Of a DNA stretch of 64,000 nt, positions 47,553 through 62,000 are shown in pieces. The notes below the pieces were generated by a model, which worked only from the letters and a program-made list of their open reading frames with translations, searched no databases and was not told the DNA's origin. Origin of the DNA: Owenia fusiformis. Its lineage: Eukaryota > Annelida > Polychaeta > Sabellida > Oweniidae. The stretch is taken from the NCBI GenBank assembly GCA_903813345.2, contig CAIIXF020000002.1:17057467-17121466 (forward strand), given 5' to 3'. Every line of letters starts with the position of its first letter. Within the stretch, counting starts at the first letter, position 1. The translations under genes and the position numbers were made by a program.

Positions 47553-49983
47553 TTTGACTTGACAATTTCATTATATTTTCAGCTTTGTTCAAATGTGGGC
47601 TATTGATTGTAACTATAGAAATATTTTTCTGACGTCATTGAAACCAATTATTTTTGCAACGTAATAATTGTATAGTGTTTATTACTTTTGTGGTTGCCAA
47701 GTCTACCGAGACGACAGCACCTGAACACATTCTAAAATTTTTAGTTTTCCCAGATGGTACCAACCTTGGACCAATAGTTTTGAATTCCCAGGAGTTCCAA
47801 CTCGTCATGCAGAATTTCACCTTTAGTGAGATAAATCTATATGCTAACATGTACAAATATTTATAATATTTTCCAAATGCGTGGAAATGGTGATATCTGT
47901 TAGTTGACTACGGTGAATATTCCACAGCCATCACTTTTTTCCACGGATCTAACCCCCCCCCCCCCCATGTGACGTGTTCCGCCCCTTCCAACCCCTGTAA
48001 AGGAATAAGTAATTCCTTCAGGGGTTTTAAAGATATCCATTATGGGTGACCAAAATTAAACTGAAAGCAATGGATCGCATGAGTTTTCCCTATAGGAAAA
48101 TAACATATATATTGTTTTCCACTTAAATATCAAAAATGACGCACATGATATCCACACCGCTTATTTTCGTATAGTACAGTCTGTACAGAGCGATCGTTGG
48201 CAATATTTATGAAGATATCAACCCGCCACCCCAGAAGATGTAATACTATGTAATTACCCAAATGCGAGTAGGTAGTTACCAGTTTCACCACCAGGTGGCT
48301 GATTCGGGTCAATTAACATGGCAGGTATATAAGAAAGTTCCCTTAAACTTGAATATTATCAATTTAAGTGGCTCAATGTTCATATAACCCTTATGTGTCT
48401 AATACTTATACTAATGAAAATATGTCCAGTAAAGCAAAATATTATCTGTCCACTAAAAGAAAAGATATTTCATTTTTTGTGATTTTATAGCATGGGGTCT
48501 ATGGGGAATCTCCCCGAGCTAGAAGTCACATATTCGAAGAAAAGTAATTTTTCAAAGTTGATAAACACTTTTTAAAACCACATTTCTAGATGTAATTTTA
48601 CATGTAGATTTCAAATATGATATTACTTTGACTGAATTTTGAATTTTTAATGACGTAAATCAAGATTATTTCTACTCGCATCTGGGTTATTGGGCATATG
48701 ATTTGTAATAGTCATATCTTTTAAAGATACATATGGTCATCTAAAACACTTGTATGACGTGTACCAGTAGAAAATAAGTTCCTTTTAAGAACTACCATAT
48801 ATTTAGCTTCTAGAATATCATTTCTCAGGACCTATAGGTCGACTTTTCTTTCACCGTTTATGGACATCCCAATGATATCATGCTTGTCACTCATGAATTT
48901 CTTAAAAATTTTAAGTGCTCACACTCAATGGGAGGCAATCAATTAGATTTGATATATCTCATCGTTGTTTTTGAGTAGATACACAGTACATGTTTAGCAT
49001 ACATGTATGATACATGTAGGCTTTTAGAACCAATTATTCATATAACCTCTAAATCAACAGTAATTGATTTTAATAATGTTTGCCACACAATCAGCAATTC
49101 AACATCTTTCCCACAAGAGTCTGCAATTAGAGCCGACAGTTATAGTAAAGTCTAGAAATAAAGATAGTACAAACCTGCACCAAATTATACATTATTATTA
49201 TATCCTTTAAAAATTAAAAATACATATTAAGCTCTCAATCTTTATCAAAATAGCTTATAATTAGTCTTACATAATGTGGCAGGTGAGATGATCCACCACT
49301 TACACCCGTATATTAGCCTAAAATGATAATTTAGCATTGTATAACCCTTTTCTCAAACTCAGCAAGACGATTTTTGACATGTTGAATATTTGATTCTAGC
49401 TAGGTACATGCTCAAATATTTTAAAGCTTTTAAAAGAGTAAAAATTCTGCATGATAAAGAAACTTTACTTTGTGGCCTAAAACAAACTTTACCTACCAGG
49501 GGATCACCAATCCCTAGCTAAATTGTAGGCGGATAATTCAAGGGACCCCGAGACATGTAAAACTGTGCATCATCATAAAATGAAATCATCAATGAATGGA
49601 TTCTGTATGAAAGGACTCATGGTTTCAGCGATTCCACTTTTCTTAATTATGGCAAGATTTGATCTGATTCACTCTTCAATCCCAATCGAAAAAGCATGAA
49701 AATAGAAACGTGCTGTATCTCTCAGGCTGTGCATTGTATATAGGCGAACATCAAATGAAAATTTGTGAACAGTGTAACGCTACTCTGATTCTAGCTAAAA
49801 CAAGTGAGTTTGAAATATTTGTTATTATAAATTACTAAGGGTAGTTCTAAATCGTCTCAACTTGTAAATATGTCCTGGTCACCAGTTTATAAGCGCAAAG
49901 TGTAGAAGTTAGATTATTTCGAATCACCTTTCACTTCCTTCTAAGAGTCGGCTATTTATCATAATGATTATCAGTCATATGTT
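47553..49983. other. Divergent intergenic region
   Basis: Between the start codons of the Dispatched-like gene (minus) and the CLCA gene (plus). No gene seen. A C-tract at 47949-47964; inverted ACCCAAATGCGAGTAG (48256) and CTACTCGCATCTGGGT (48672) may mark the ends of a MITE of about 430 bp. Confidence 0.45.
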
Positions 49984-49992
49984 TATATAAAT
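49984..49992 (+). promoter_or_regulatory. Possible TATA box of the CLCA gene
   Basis: TATATAAAT 90 bases before the CLCA start codon, the right spacing for a leader of about 60 bases. Confidence 0.45.
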
Positions 49993-50073
49993 ACGCAATG
50001 CTGTTCAAAAGATTATCAGTTGAAGTCTTGAAGTCTGGACAATCTGCTTCAGACAGTTACTAATTTTCAAATT

Positions 50074-53000
50074 ATGTGGACGAACTATTTTCAAATTGTG
50101 CTTCTGGTAACAATATTTGTGAATTGCGAAGCAGGGAAAAGTTCGTTGATTGAAATAGAAAACAATGGTTATTTAAATATCGTTGTTGCAATTGGCAAAA
50201 ATGTTCCTGAAAATCCAGTAATTATTGAGAGGTTGAAGGTAAGCAGAGAACATGCATGTTTTTTTATCATTATTATTATCATATTATAAAAACTTTATTT
50301 GCCAAACGTATTGACATGCAAGGAATACATAAGTCATATAGATCACAAACATATAAAGGGAAGATATAAAAGTAATACTATAGATGATATGGATAAGGAT
50401 GACAAAGATGTGGGTAATAATGACAAAGATATTGTCTAGTACATATGTGAATTAGAGTTTCAAATACACTGGACATACATTTTGTATCAGATGCTGGCAC
50501 AGTTTTGCCGGAAGTTTGCAAGAAGTAACTTTTGGCAATGCAGTATGTTAGAGTAACCTAGTAGGTGTAAGAAAATATAAGGTGATTGCCTTTAAAGTGG
50601 TAAAAACAATTTTCACGGCCGAATTGGACTTCAATTCCTGCGATTTCAGGGGGTACTATAAGACTATTTCATAACATAAAGGATATAGTTGCTATTGTTC
50701 TGCTTTCTACAGCTCACATTACTAGTCCAAAGATGAATAATATCCTAAAGTTATAGGCCGATATCTGTATTAGTCTCAGAAATATTGCAATTAATAGGAA
50801 AAAAATATGCAATTTTAGTCATTTTTAAGTCTCACGTATCTTATATTTGTAGCTTCCAGCAAAAGATGGCAGCTTAAATAGCTCAAAATTGTTTTCTAAA
50901 AACTAATTCAAGCTTTGTTTGATATTGTAATACAATTATAATAATGATAATGTACTATTTATGATTTTTAATATGACTTTATAGTACCCTACCCCTGGAA
51001 AGTGGGCGTGGTCAATGTTATCATTTTGCAGCATACAATTAAAAACTTATATTGATAGAAAGCAAATCAATGCATTTTTAACATTTTCACTTGTTACTTG
51101 ACATTGTAATTCATTCATTTCTAAAATATAGGACTCTACATATTTTATATATACGTTTTCAATTTTGTACAATGTATCATGATGAAATCTAATAGGCTGG
51201 TTCATTTTCAGTGTTCACTAACGCATGAAATGTAAGTCACAGTGTTTCCAAATTACCTTTGCAATGAGAAAGTACCACAAAGACTACATAATATGAGCAG
51301 TTTCAAGGTCCTAATACTAATACTTACCGATCTATCGGCGTTCAAAAATAGAGAAAGCTGTCGTTAGTGCAGTTTTAACTAACTTTGAACTGAAACTGCT
51401 GCTTAATGAATATTTTTCTCAACATCTGTGACTTTTTTAGACCCCAAACATAAGATACCAAGACATAATGCTACCAATTTCTGATATTGGAAGTTTCAGA
51501 GCTCTAGATCAAATATTCACTTCTGCATGTACTTTTAAAAAGAGGCAAAAGGACAAAAACCTGTCGGATATCGTGAAAAATATGAAAGATGCACTATTCA
51601 GAACAACTTATCTCTTAAATGTTACTTTTATTTGACATAATTTCTGATTCTGCCTCCAGTTAGTACCACCAATAATACATATGAGAAGACTTAACGTCAT
51701 AGTAAGTGGAAGTACAGATCTATTGGCTTCTGAAAATGGGAAAAGCTGTAGCAAGTATGATTTTCACCAGTTTATCATCTAAGACTGCAACTTTCTGAAT
51801 TTTCTTTTTACAAACTGCACAGTAAGACCAAAGACATTAAAGGAAACCTGGTCATTGTACCACCAATAATAGGTAAAAATAATATTGGTAATATATACCA
51901 AGTGTTTACTTTAATTCCAAGGCATCTGAATTGATAAATAAATGAAATCAGTACCTTATTGTATCTTGGGACAAAATACACTGTTTGAATGCTTAAGCTT
52001 GACATCACAGTATCAAGTGAAAGATACGTTGTTATATACAGCTATATATCACTTTAACAGACTTTACTCTTCAATTTGAAATATGCCTGGCCATTCTAAG
52101 AAAAATGCGACGGAGGGCAAAGAGGGTGCATGGTATAATTGGTAATTAAGCTCTTCTAGAGTTTAAAGCTCCCACAATTTTTAAAAACGAAATGGAGAAT
52201 AACATGTGAAAGTATAGGATGGACTAATTGTTCTAAGAAAGTTTTTGAAAGTAACATTGCATGAAATATTTAAGCAAGAGATATGTTCCAAAATACTTTC
52301 AGGTAGAAATAAAGCTCCGTAATGTAAAAACAATGTATTCTCAGTATTCAATAATAACATTCTTTATAGGTTTTTTGGTCTTAAGCATATCAGTGATTAT
52401 CCCATGGTTGCAAGGATATAGATCGAATATCACATGAAGATATATTTGATATGTGGATCAAGTTATAATATTTAAGCAAAAAATTCACAAACCATCGAAT
52501 ATCACTTTTAAACTATCGAATATCACTGATGTTCCATGGTTTCGAATTTTTTCAAAAAAAAATTATTTTTACATTTTTTAATTATTTTAAAAAATATTTA
52601 AAAAAATTTCAACATTTTTTCACAATTTTTTTTCAATTATTTTTTCAAATTTTTTCTCGAATTATATTTTTCACATTTTTTCGCTGATTATGATTTATAT
52701 CAATATCCACTCATGGATATAAATGATATTTTTTCAAAACCATAGGATATTCCTATATTATATCAATCCTGATGCTGAAGTCACTTAATAAATAATAACT
52801 AGATGTAACTCCTAGTAAGCACTTCAAGTTTCAGTTCTAAATAAAATACAGTTTAGTTTAAAAATTGTTAAGAATACATACATTTTTTCACAATCACAAT
52901 TTCACCATTTTTGACTGTATTTTGCATATTTTTAGGTGTCAATGGTTCAATGATTATTTGATATAACCTCCTGAAACTACTCTCATGTATATTTGGTGGT

Positions 53001-56000
53001 ACAGTGATATGGAATCCTGTCTTTTGGGGTCTCAGGGAATTCTTGTTTTAGAGAAGGAAATCCTGAAAGTTGCAGTTTAATATTATGAATTATAGGTGAA
53101 AATTGCACTTGCTACACTGCTTCTCCCATTTTTAGATGCTAATAAATCTGTAACTACACTTACTATGACCTTAAGTCTACTCATATGTATTATTGGTATT
53201 ACTAACTAGAGGCAGAATCAGAAATTATGGTAAATAAAAGTAAAATTAAAGAGATAAATTGTTCTGAATAGTGTATTTTGTCACATTTTTTCGCGATATC
53301 TGACTGCATTTTGTGTCTTTTGGGTCTTTTAAGAGTCCATGCAGATATGAATACTTGATCTAGAGCTCTGAAATTTTCAATACCAGAATTTGGTAGCACT
53401 ATGTCTTGATATCCTGTGTTTGGACTCTAACCAAATCACAGTTGTTGAGAAAAAAGTTCATAAGTAGCAGTTTTAATTCAAAATTAGTTGAAACGGCACT
53501 CAAGACAGCTTTCCTCATTTTTGAAAGCCGATAGATCGGCAAGCATTTACACCATGATCTTGAATCTGGGCATACATATTCTTAATGGCACTATCTCATT
53601 GCCCAGATATTGTGGAAACATTGTGACCTATATTCCATGTGATAGTAAGCAATGAAAATGGACTTGTTACATTGTGGCGGACCCCATACAAAACAAACAT
53701 AGGGGTAGGGGGGGGGGTTTAAACGTTGATCAGTTCTGCTATTTTTTGTGGCTATTGGTCATGTAGTAGATCATTTTGTCAAAAGGTAGGGGTGATCCAA
53801 AAAAAAGTTTGTAAATTGAAACAGCCTATTAGATTTCATTATGATATATTGTACAAAATTGAAATTGTATATATAAAATATGTAGAGTCCTATATTTTAA
53901 TAATAAATGAATTATATTGTCAAGTAACAAGTGAAGATGTTTTATATGCATTGATTTGCTTTCTATCAATACAAGTTTTTAATTGTATGCTGCAAAATGA
54001 TAACATTGACCACGCCCACTTTCCAGGGGTAGGGTACTATAAAGTCATATTAAAAATCATAAATAGTACATTATCATTATTATAATTGTATTACAATATC
54101 AAACAAAGCTTGAATTAGTTTTTAGAAAACAATTTTGAGCTATTTAAGCTGCCATCTTTTGCTGGAAGCTACAAATATAAGATACGTGAGACTTAAAAAT
54201 GACTAAAATTACGTATTTTTTTCCTATTAATTGCAATATTTCTGAGACTAATACAGATATCGGCCTATAACTTTAGGATATTATTCATCTTTGGACTAAT
54301 AATGTGTGCTGTAGAAAGCAGAACAATAGCAACTATATCCTTTATGTTATGAAATAGTCTTATAGTACCCCCTGAAATCGCAGGAATTGAAGTCCAATTC
54401 GGCCGTGAAAATTGTTTTTACCACTTTAAAGGCCATCACCTTATATTTTCTTACACCTACTAGGTTACTCTAACATACTGCATTGCCAAAAGTTACTTCT
54501 TGCAAACTTCCGGCAAAACTGTGCCAGCATCTGATACATTTAGTTAATACTGAATAGTAAATATTATTTACGTTGGTAAAATAAGGCCCAAAAATATTTG
54601 CCTTTAGTTTGCTATTATTTTCAACCCAATATAAAATATATATAATTGCATTTTTCATTTACATTTAGTTTACAATCCAGTCTGTTTTCGACTTTCTTCA
54701 CATGTTTTCTTAAAGCTAAAAATTCGTCATAGTATGTTTTTAAATGTTGCCATTAAGAATTGATGTTTTTACAAAGTAATAGCTCAACAATAACTTCACA
54801 ATATTGATATCTGTATTCTCCCGTTATGTTCGCTCGTGCAGATACATTATTACCACCTTGCCGGGCCAGTTCTAGGGGTTTTAGTGCTAGTTTAGAAGGC
54901 GTTTATTTTACTATATCGACCTGAGAAATGTGTGACGTCATAGTGGTGGTCCATATGGACCGGTCTAGAATATATTCTTGACCGGCAATTTTCCCCGGGA
55001 AATTAGATATCGTCCAATGCGTAAGATTTTCTTGCTGTTTCAGTCCTGGTCGTTAACGGTGGTAATAATACTAATAACGTCATTTCTGCGAGCAATATAG
55101 TGAAATATTGGACCTTGGGCCTTCGGCCCTCGGTCCAATATTTCACTATATCGCCCTTAGAAATGACGTTATTGTACTATTATCATCAGTATCCATTGGT
55201 AGTTAAAAACCATATCGTTCATATATTATATAGGATATCCTCTATGGAGAGTAAGAATGACTCCGACATGCCATATTGTAATTTTAGCATATGTTCAGGA
55301 GTGCGTCTCCGTATCTTTATAAAGCGACCAGAAGGCGTGCTTATTTCAAGCGCATCGGAATCTTAGTCCCACCAACATGGAGCGATGATCCACAATACCT
55401 GGATGCTAACCTTGAAACGTTTGACAATGCCGACTTCCGGGTGGACACTGGGAACCCGAATAACAATCCGTATACAAGGCAATTAGGCCCATGTGGAGAG
55501 CCCGCCGACTACTGCCATTTGACCCCCGACTATATACTCGACACTCATAAAGATACTTATCAGAGATTCGGACCCCCTGGTATGTAGATCAAATTGAAAT
55601 ATTTTTGAAGAAAAATTCAGTCCACTTTCATACAAACGAACAAAACAAATAAACAGAAATATAAAAAAAATTTCAGGTCGTGTTTTGGTTCATGAGTTTT
55701 CCCATTTGCGATACGGAGTGTTTGATGAATATGGGGAAGAGAACAGCACAAAGGCACCACCGTTTTATATTGGGGCAAACGGAAAACCAGCAGCTACAGG
55801 ATGCACTGATAAAATAAACGGTATATTTTTTATTCATAGTCTTAACATTAAGAGAACAAAGCAGGTGGATAAGAGTTAGTGTCAAAAAATTCAGATCATA
55901 CTGCATTATATACCGCGATTCACATCCAACCATAATACAAAATAGCACTGTAAAATAAAGAACACACGAAATTGGAAGAATAGTGGAAAATTTGAATTTT

Positions 56001-59000
56001 TAAATGAAAATTAAAAGAACAGTAAAATAAAATTTCTTCGCACCACTTGTAGGCATTTTCATACATAAAACCACCAAAGGTCGATGTCGACGTATGCCTT
56101 ACACTGGTCTACCAGAGGCCGACTGTAGGTTCATTCCTGATCCTAACCAGACCACAAAGGCCTCTGTAATGCATATGCAGTTTCTCGATTCGGTATGCGC
56201 AAATACCATGTTGTCCATATTAAAGTACTCAAAAACTCCAAATTCTCAAAAGTACAGTACAGTAAAGTTTTTGTCATTTAGGCTATTTCTTAGAACATTT
56301 TTGAGAGATATAAAAGTTCTGTTGAAAATTTCTGTTGGAATATTTGTGCATTTGCTTGAACAGGTCGTAACGTTTTGTGAAACGAGTTCAACAGATCCGG
56401 ATCTTCAACACAACATATTGGCTCCGAATATGCAAAATAGGAAGTGTAATAAACGAGGCACGTGGGATGTCATTTTGGAACACAATGATTTCGCTGGGAA
56501 TAACAATCCCCCAAGAGACATTTTTGATCTGACTCCGGATATACAAGTTGTAAAAAGAAGGAATTCTGGCGCATGTAAACGAATGGTTTTAGTATTGGAC
56601 AGATCAGGAAGTATGGTAATTATGGTCCTTCATATCGGACATTTGTTTATCATTCTTTCATCCTGGTCACTCTTGGTTTAATATACAAGCAATAACAAGT
56701 GTGGAATATGTGAGGAGAAGATCTCAAGCTATCGAAATGGCACATTATATGATTTGCAAAGTCTTCACTGATTTCTAAAAATAATGTTCTTGTGCACCTC
56801 TTCCCTTTTGGACAAAGCCTTTATGTAATAAACGATGCAAACTTTAAGCTGCGTAGTTTACGTCGGTGGTAAAATATGGCTCTTATCGCATTGTTTAATT
56901 TTTTCTTGAATATAATTGCACGCTTTTTGTTTTTATTTTAAGGGTGGCAACAGACTGTTTGTACTGGCCCAGGCCGCCTACAAATTCATCATCAGCACGG
57001 CGCCTGATGGAGTGGAGCTTGGTATTGTTGTGTTTGATACTAATGCCGCCATAGGGCATCACATGCAGCAGATTCGTGATATACATGATCGTGAGAGTTT
57101 GGTTGCAGGGTTGCCTACATCAACAGGGGGGTCTACTGAAATTGGAGAGGGGGTCCTATTGGCATTGGACGTAAGCTCGGGAAACAAAATTATATGATTA
57201 CGTTTTTTCTTCTTACACCTACATGTTCCTTGAGAAAGTCTAGTACAACCCCAAAATGCAATCTGATTTTCGACGCCGTTTCGGTGCCAAATTTCGGCAC
57301 CAAATGGACTGACTAGTCCGGTGGCAAATTTTGGAACGGTGTCGAAACGGTGCCGGAACAGCGCCGAATGTGCCGAATTATATTGGCTGTGTAGGTCCCC
57401 ATGAACCTAAAAGATATAAATTTTACACCGACAGGATGTCTACTTTTTAATGGTAACACTTCCTCCCCCCCAGGACACCCCCTGTTATTTCCTCTCAGTA
57501 TTAAAATTTGATATTTTTATTTTTGTACATGACAAACATAAAAATAACATAAATTAATAATTTAACAAAGATTAATACAAATATCTATTATAAAACTCAA
57601 TCATTAGCAAAAAGTGGGTACGTCAGGGGGCAAAATTATAAGCTGTCTTCATTCAATTTTTGATAAAACTTTTGAATATGCAATAAAAGGAGGTAATACA
57701 ATTTATGTAAAAAGCTCTGGAGTAGACCTAGTGATCCTGGAATAATTGAAGTTTTTGCCTCACTATTGACTGAGAAAAAGGTTGACTTTTTATAAAAATC
57801 TTGGGATTCTAGAACATAAAAACCAAATCTTGAAATACAAAGTCTCAAATGGATGGATTTCAGGTTTACCTATAAAGGATGCACACTGCTTTAAAGTGAT
57901 GGACAAAATAGCATTTTGCTATAAGTAATTGCATGTTTTGTAGATGTTAAAGTATAATAGTGTTTCTACTGCTGGTGCAAAGATTCTAGTGATGTCAGAC
58001 GGTGGAGAGAATCCTGGAGGAAATACCATAGATGTAGTCTTGGCATCAGGCGTATTTTACAACACTGGCATAACAGCCGATATCATTGCATTTAGTAATA
58101 GTGCTGCACAGAGTCTTGAACGATTGGCGAGTAGGACAGGTAAGATACTACTATTTTAGTATAGTTCCGCTTCAAGGTAGAAACTGATATACTGTATAAG
58201 GTTTGATATATCACCAAACAACGTGCATAAATGACCTACCAATGTATTCAAATTCATCAATTTGACATCAATTTTTGACCATTCGTAACAGAGAGGTTTG
58301 GATTAAAGAATTTCATGAAATATTGAGAATAGAGTCAAAGTACATATCTATTTACATTATATATTGCATATCCATTTTTTTCTTTTTATTTCATTTCGGG
58401 TTTCACGAGGTATAATACCTGTCAACCAGCGTCCATAAAACAAATGACGTCATTTTCACTTCAAAAGTTTTTTGTCAATATAAATAGATATTCAATAATT
58501 TATATGTCCACCATTTTGATCAATTATGTCCCCCAATCGTGGCAGGTCGATAACATCTTTGATATGCTTTTGAAATAATGAATTTTACTTCTCAACAAAT
58601 ACGTACTTAAGGGACTGTGAATAGATCTAAGGAGTTGTGATACACCAACTCTATTAGTTCTCCCCATACGTGGTAGTCGCAGGCAGACATTGGTTTAAGG
58701 TGATCTTCGTGTCAGTAATTAGGGAGGTGAATCAATATGTCCTACACAGAAGACTTATCCCTGATATTTGGATCATTACACTTTCCAACGAGATGGGGCT
58801 CCATGCCTTAGATCTTACTAGACAGTCAAATATTTAAAGGAGAGTGTCCATCGATTCACCCCCTAATCACTGGCCCCCCAGATCATCCGATGCCAACGTC
58901 TGCAACTACCACGAATAAAATCAGTTATGATAAATAAAATAATTAGATCTACGTATATGTTTGTTCCTCATTCAGTTCATTCATTTTGCCTAGGTGGTAG

Positions 59001-62000
59001 AGCATTTTTCTATTCCGAGGACCCTCGTTCTACTGCTTTGGACGATTCATTTGTCAGCTCATTGGGCGACACTACGAACTGCCAAGGGACACAGCCAGTT
59101 GAGGTTGTAAAGATTATGTCATTTTTATGCCGAATAAACATGACTTTCAACAAACACTGTTAGCCGAGCAAGCAAAAAGTCCGCTCCTTTAGGAAAAATA
59201 AAGTTATATTGTACTGTTATTATCAAACCCTGGGACAAAACATCATTATTTTGAACTTCATATTACAGATAAGAAGCGAGAAGATGCACGTTCGGACGTC
59301 GAGGCCCACACAGCAATCCATTTTCGTAGACCATTCTCTTCGGCGAGATACGACATTCATGTTTACTCCTCCTCCTAGCATTAGAAATACAGGGACTATA
59401 GTGGTAATGTCTCCTTTAATCGAAAAGCAATTGCATTTGATCCACTATTTTCGAATTTGGTGGTCAGATGATGCCATGATCTATCAATTGTGTTATTTGA
59501 TACGTTCGACATAAATCATCGATCTAGTGCAAGTGAATTCACTTCTAAATATTCTTTTTTTTTTATCTCAGATCCAGGTTACAAGCCCGAGCGCGAGAAT
59601 TTACACAGTAAGACATCCTGAATATACAGAGCATCAACACTTTGTTGTGATACGAATTTTCATTCCTGGTGTATCTGAGGTAGGTGATTAGGAGTTTCCA
59701 TCTAACGTTCATATTGTTAAGGATAGCGAAGCCAATGTTTCACGTATTTAACTCTCCGTCTAGATACACGTGAAATAATTCAAGAACATTTCGTTATAAT
59801 TGAGAAAGCTATTCCAAATGTGAAGGTTGTATCATTTTTTACCATAGTTGTATTTTAATATATCAAATTATCATCAAGTATTTTCCATCGCGACACAACA
59901 CTTAGATTCACCCTTCCTTATCTTCATCTTTCATACCTGGAATAAAAATAACGCAGTGTGTTAACGCTTAACATTCCCCTAACAATTAAGTTCTTGTGTT
60001 TTCCTCAGAGTGGATATTGGCAATATACAATCCAAAATCTAATGGTAGATGGTTATGTTGGAGTTAACATACGATCGACTCCCACGACAAGGTCTAGTGG
60101 AATTACGATGAGATCTTGGGTTAACAAACTACAAGTGAATGTCCCAACTGATACTGCTATTGTATATGCTGAACTAGCACAGGGTTATTCTCCAGTCATC
60201 AGAGCCCATGTAGAAGCAACTATTGAACTACCAGGACGACATTTCAAAGATATATTACTTTATGACAACGGTATAGGTAATGCAACTTTAATGCATTTTG
60301 AAAGTCTGTTTCAGCCAATTTTTCACTAATCAAAATAAAAGGCCTCTTCATTAAAATTTCTTTATTCATTTGAACAGGTTTTTAGGATTTCAATTATAAT
60401 AACATTAGAACGTTTATTTCGTGTACAAATCATGTTACGTTCTTCGTGTTCATGGATCATTACAATACACATTTGCCAAATAATTGACATTTGAAAAGAA
60501 TAAGTAAATATAAAAATGAACTTCTCCTTCCTGTTCTACAGGTAGCGATAACTTCAAAGATGACGGGGTCTACTCAAATTTCTTCACCGACGTAAATGGT
60601 GATGACCGCTATGCTGTTACAGTGAAAGCTAGTAACCCAAACGGAACTGCGGTGTTACTTCATCATTCTAGGTCATCTGGAAGCCCTGCGTATGACCAAT
60701 TACATGGTGAATATCACCTCTTTGATATCTTTTAGAACTATAACAACGTGGACCGTTGAGAGTAGTTAAAGGTGCAACAATTAGTGCAGGGGGCCATTCA
60801 ACGATCACCCATCAGTGTAAAATATATTTAAGTTTGGGTATTTCATCAAGCTAGACTATAATTATTATCTACAAAGAAACCCCCTGGATGAACATTATTT
60901 CAGCTGATATTCCTCTTGAAACGTGGTTGATCTTAAAAATCTATAAGCGGAAGTCCCTTGATAGAAGCTTTGAACTGAATTTACACTTCTTAATGCTGAA
61001 ATTGATAGTTTATCCATACATTTTAAGAAATAAGGTACATGTATGTCAAAGAAGATGTTAAGCCAAATAATGACCTGATAGCTCAAAAAAATTAAAAAAA
61101 ACTAATTTTCTCTTTAGAGTCCTTGTTGCCCCTTTAATGTAGAATCAATTCAAGATTCAAATATCACAAATATAACTTTTAAAACTAACATCAAACATTT
61201 ATACCATTTCGTCCATTTTCAAATTCATTTTAAAAATCTAAAACATTATAAACAAGAAATATGTCAGTTGAACGTCGTGAATAAGGAGGCCTGTCTTGTA
61301 GCAGCTTCAGGGTAAATAATCGTGTATAATATGAGGACAAACATGATCGAATATGTTTCATAAATGAGGATAACGCTTTTTGATTTTGGTTAAAGACATG
61401 AAATAAAGATATATTGGTTGAGACTGGGTGTTTGGGATTAAGTGGCAGGAAATAATACATTAGTTTCAATTTTCAAACAATATGTCAATGTTTTCCATGC
61501 GTGCAATTATTTATTGAGAAAATAATATAAAAGAGTCTTGTTACTGAAGATGTCATGTGGAAAATGTCTGATTTCATGAGAATGCATTACATGAATAAAA
61601 TTATATTAATAGGAATTTTGGTTTCAGAAAACGAGAATGAATGGCACGAGAGCATTGGAAACTTCCAAAGAGAAGCATCTGGTGGTTCTTTCAAAGTAAG
61701 AAATTCTGGCAGAAAAGGGGAATATGATCTAGGGAGAGTTGAGGACCTTTCCGTTGAGAGAATCTCTATTGGAAACAGAACAGTCACTTTGACGTGGACA
61801 GCTCCTGGAAGAAATGCGTTTTCAGGAAAAGGTATGATATTGGTACGAGCTTTGTGTGGTGGTCGATGAATACAGAAGCGCTGTCTTTAATAAAAGTTCA
61901 GTTTAGCACATTGATACTAAGCCAACTTTACTTGTGTAGAGAATTCTTTTATTCCGCAAGGATGATTTTAATTAGCACTGCGTCAAATGTGAAATTCCAA

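Larger units (their letters stand above)
50239..55287. other. Intron 1 of the CLCA gene (5 kb)
   Basis: GTAAGC donor, TTTTAG acceptor. Separates the signal-peptide exon from the rest. Almost wholly made of the large inverted repeat 50483-54538 followed by the MITE and hairpin at 54846-55174. Confidence 0.85.

Noticed and set aside
48130-48312. 60-codon minus-strand frame in the divergent intergenic region
   Set aside because: No homology signal; it lies in a probable MITE-like segment.
53726-54085. 119-codon frame in CLCA intron 1
   Set aside because: It lies in the right arm of the giant inverted repeat and shows no domain or codon bias.
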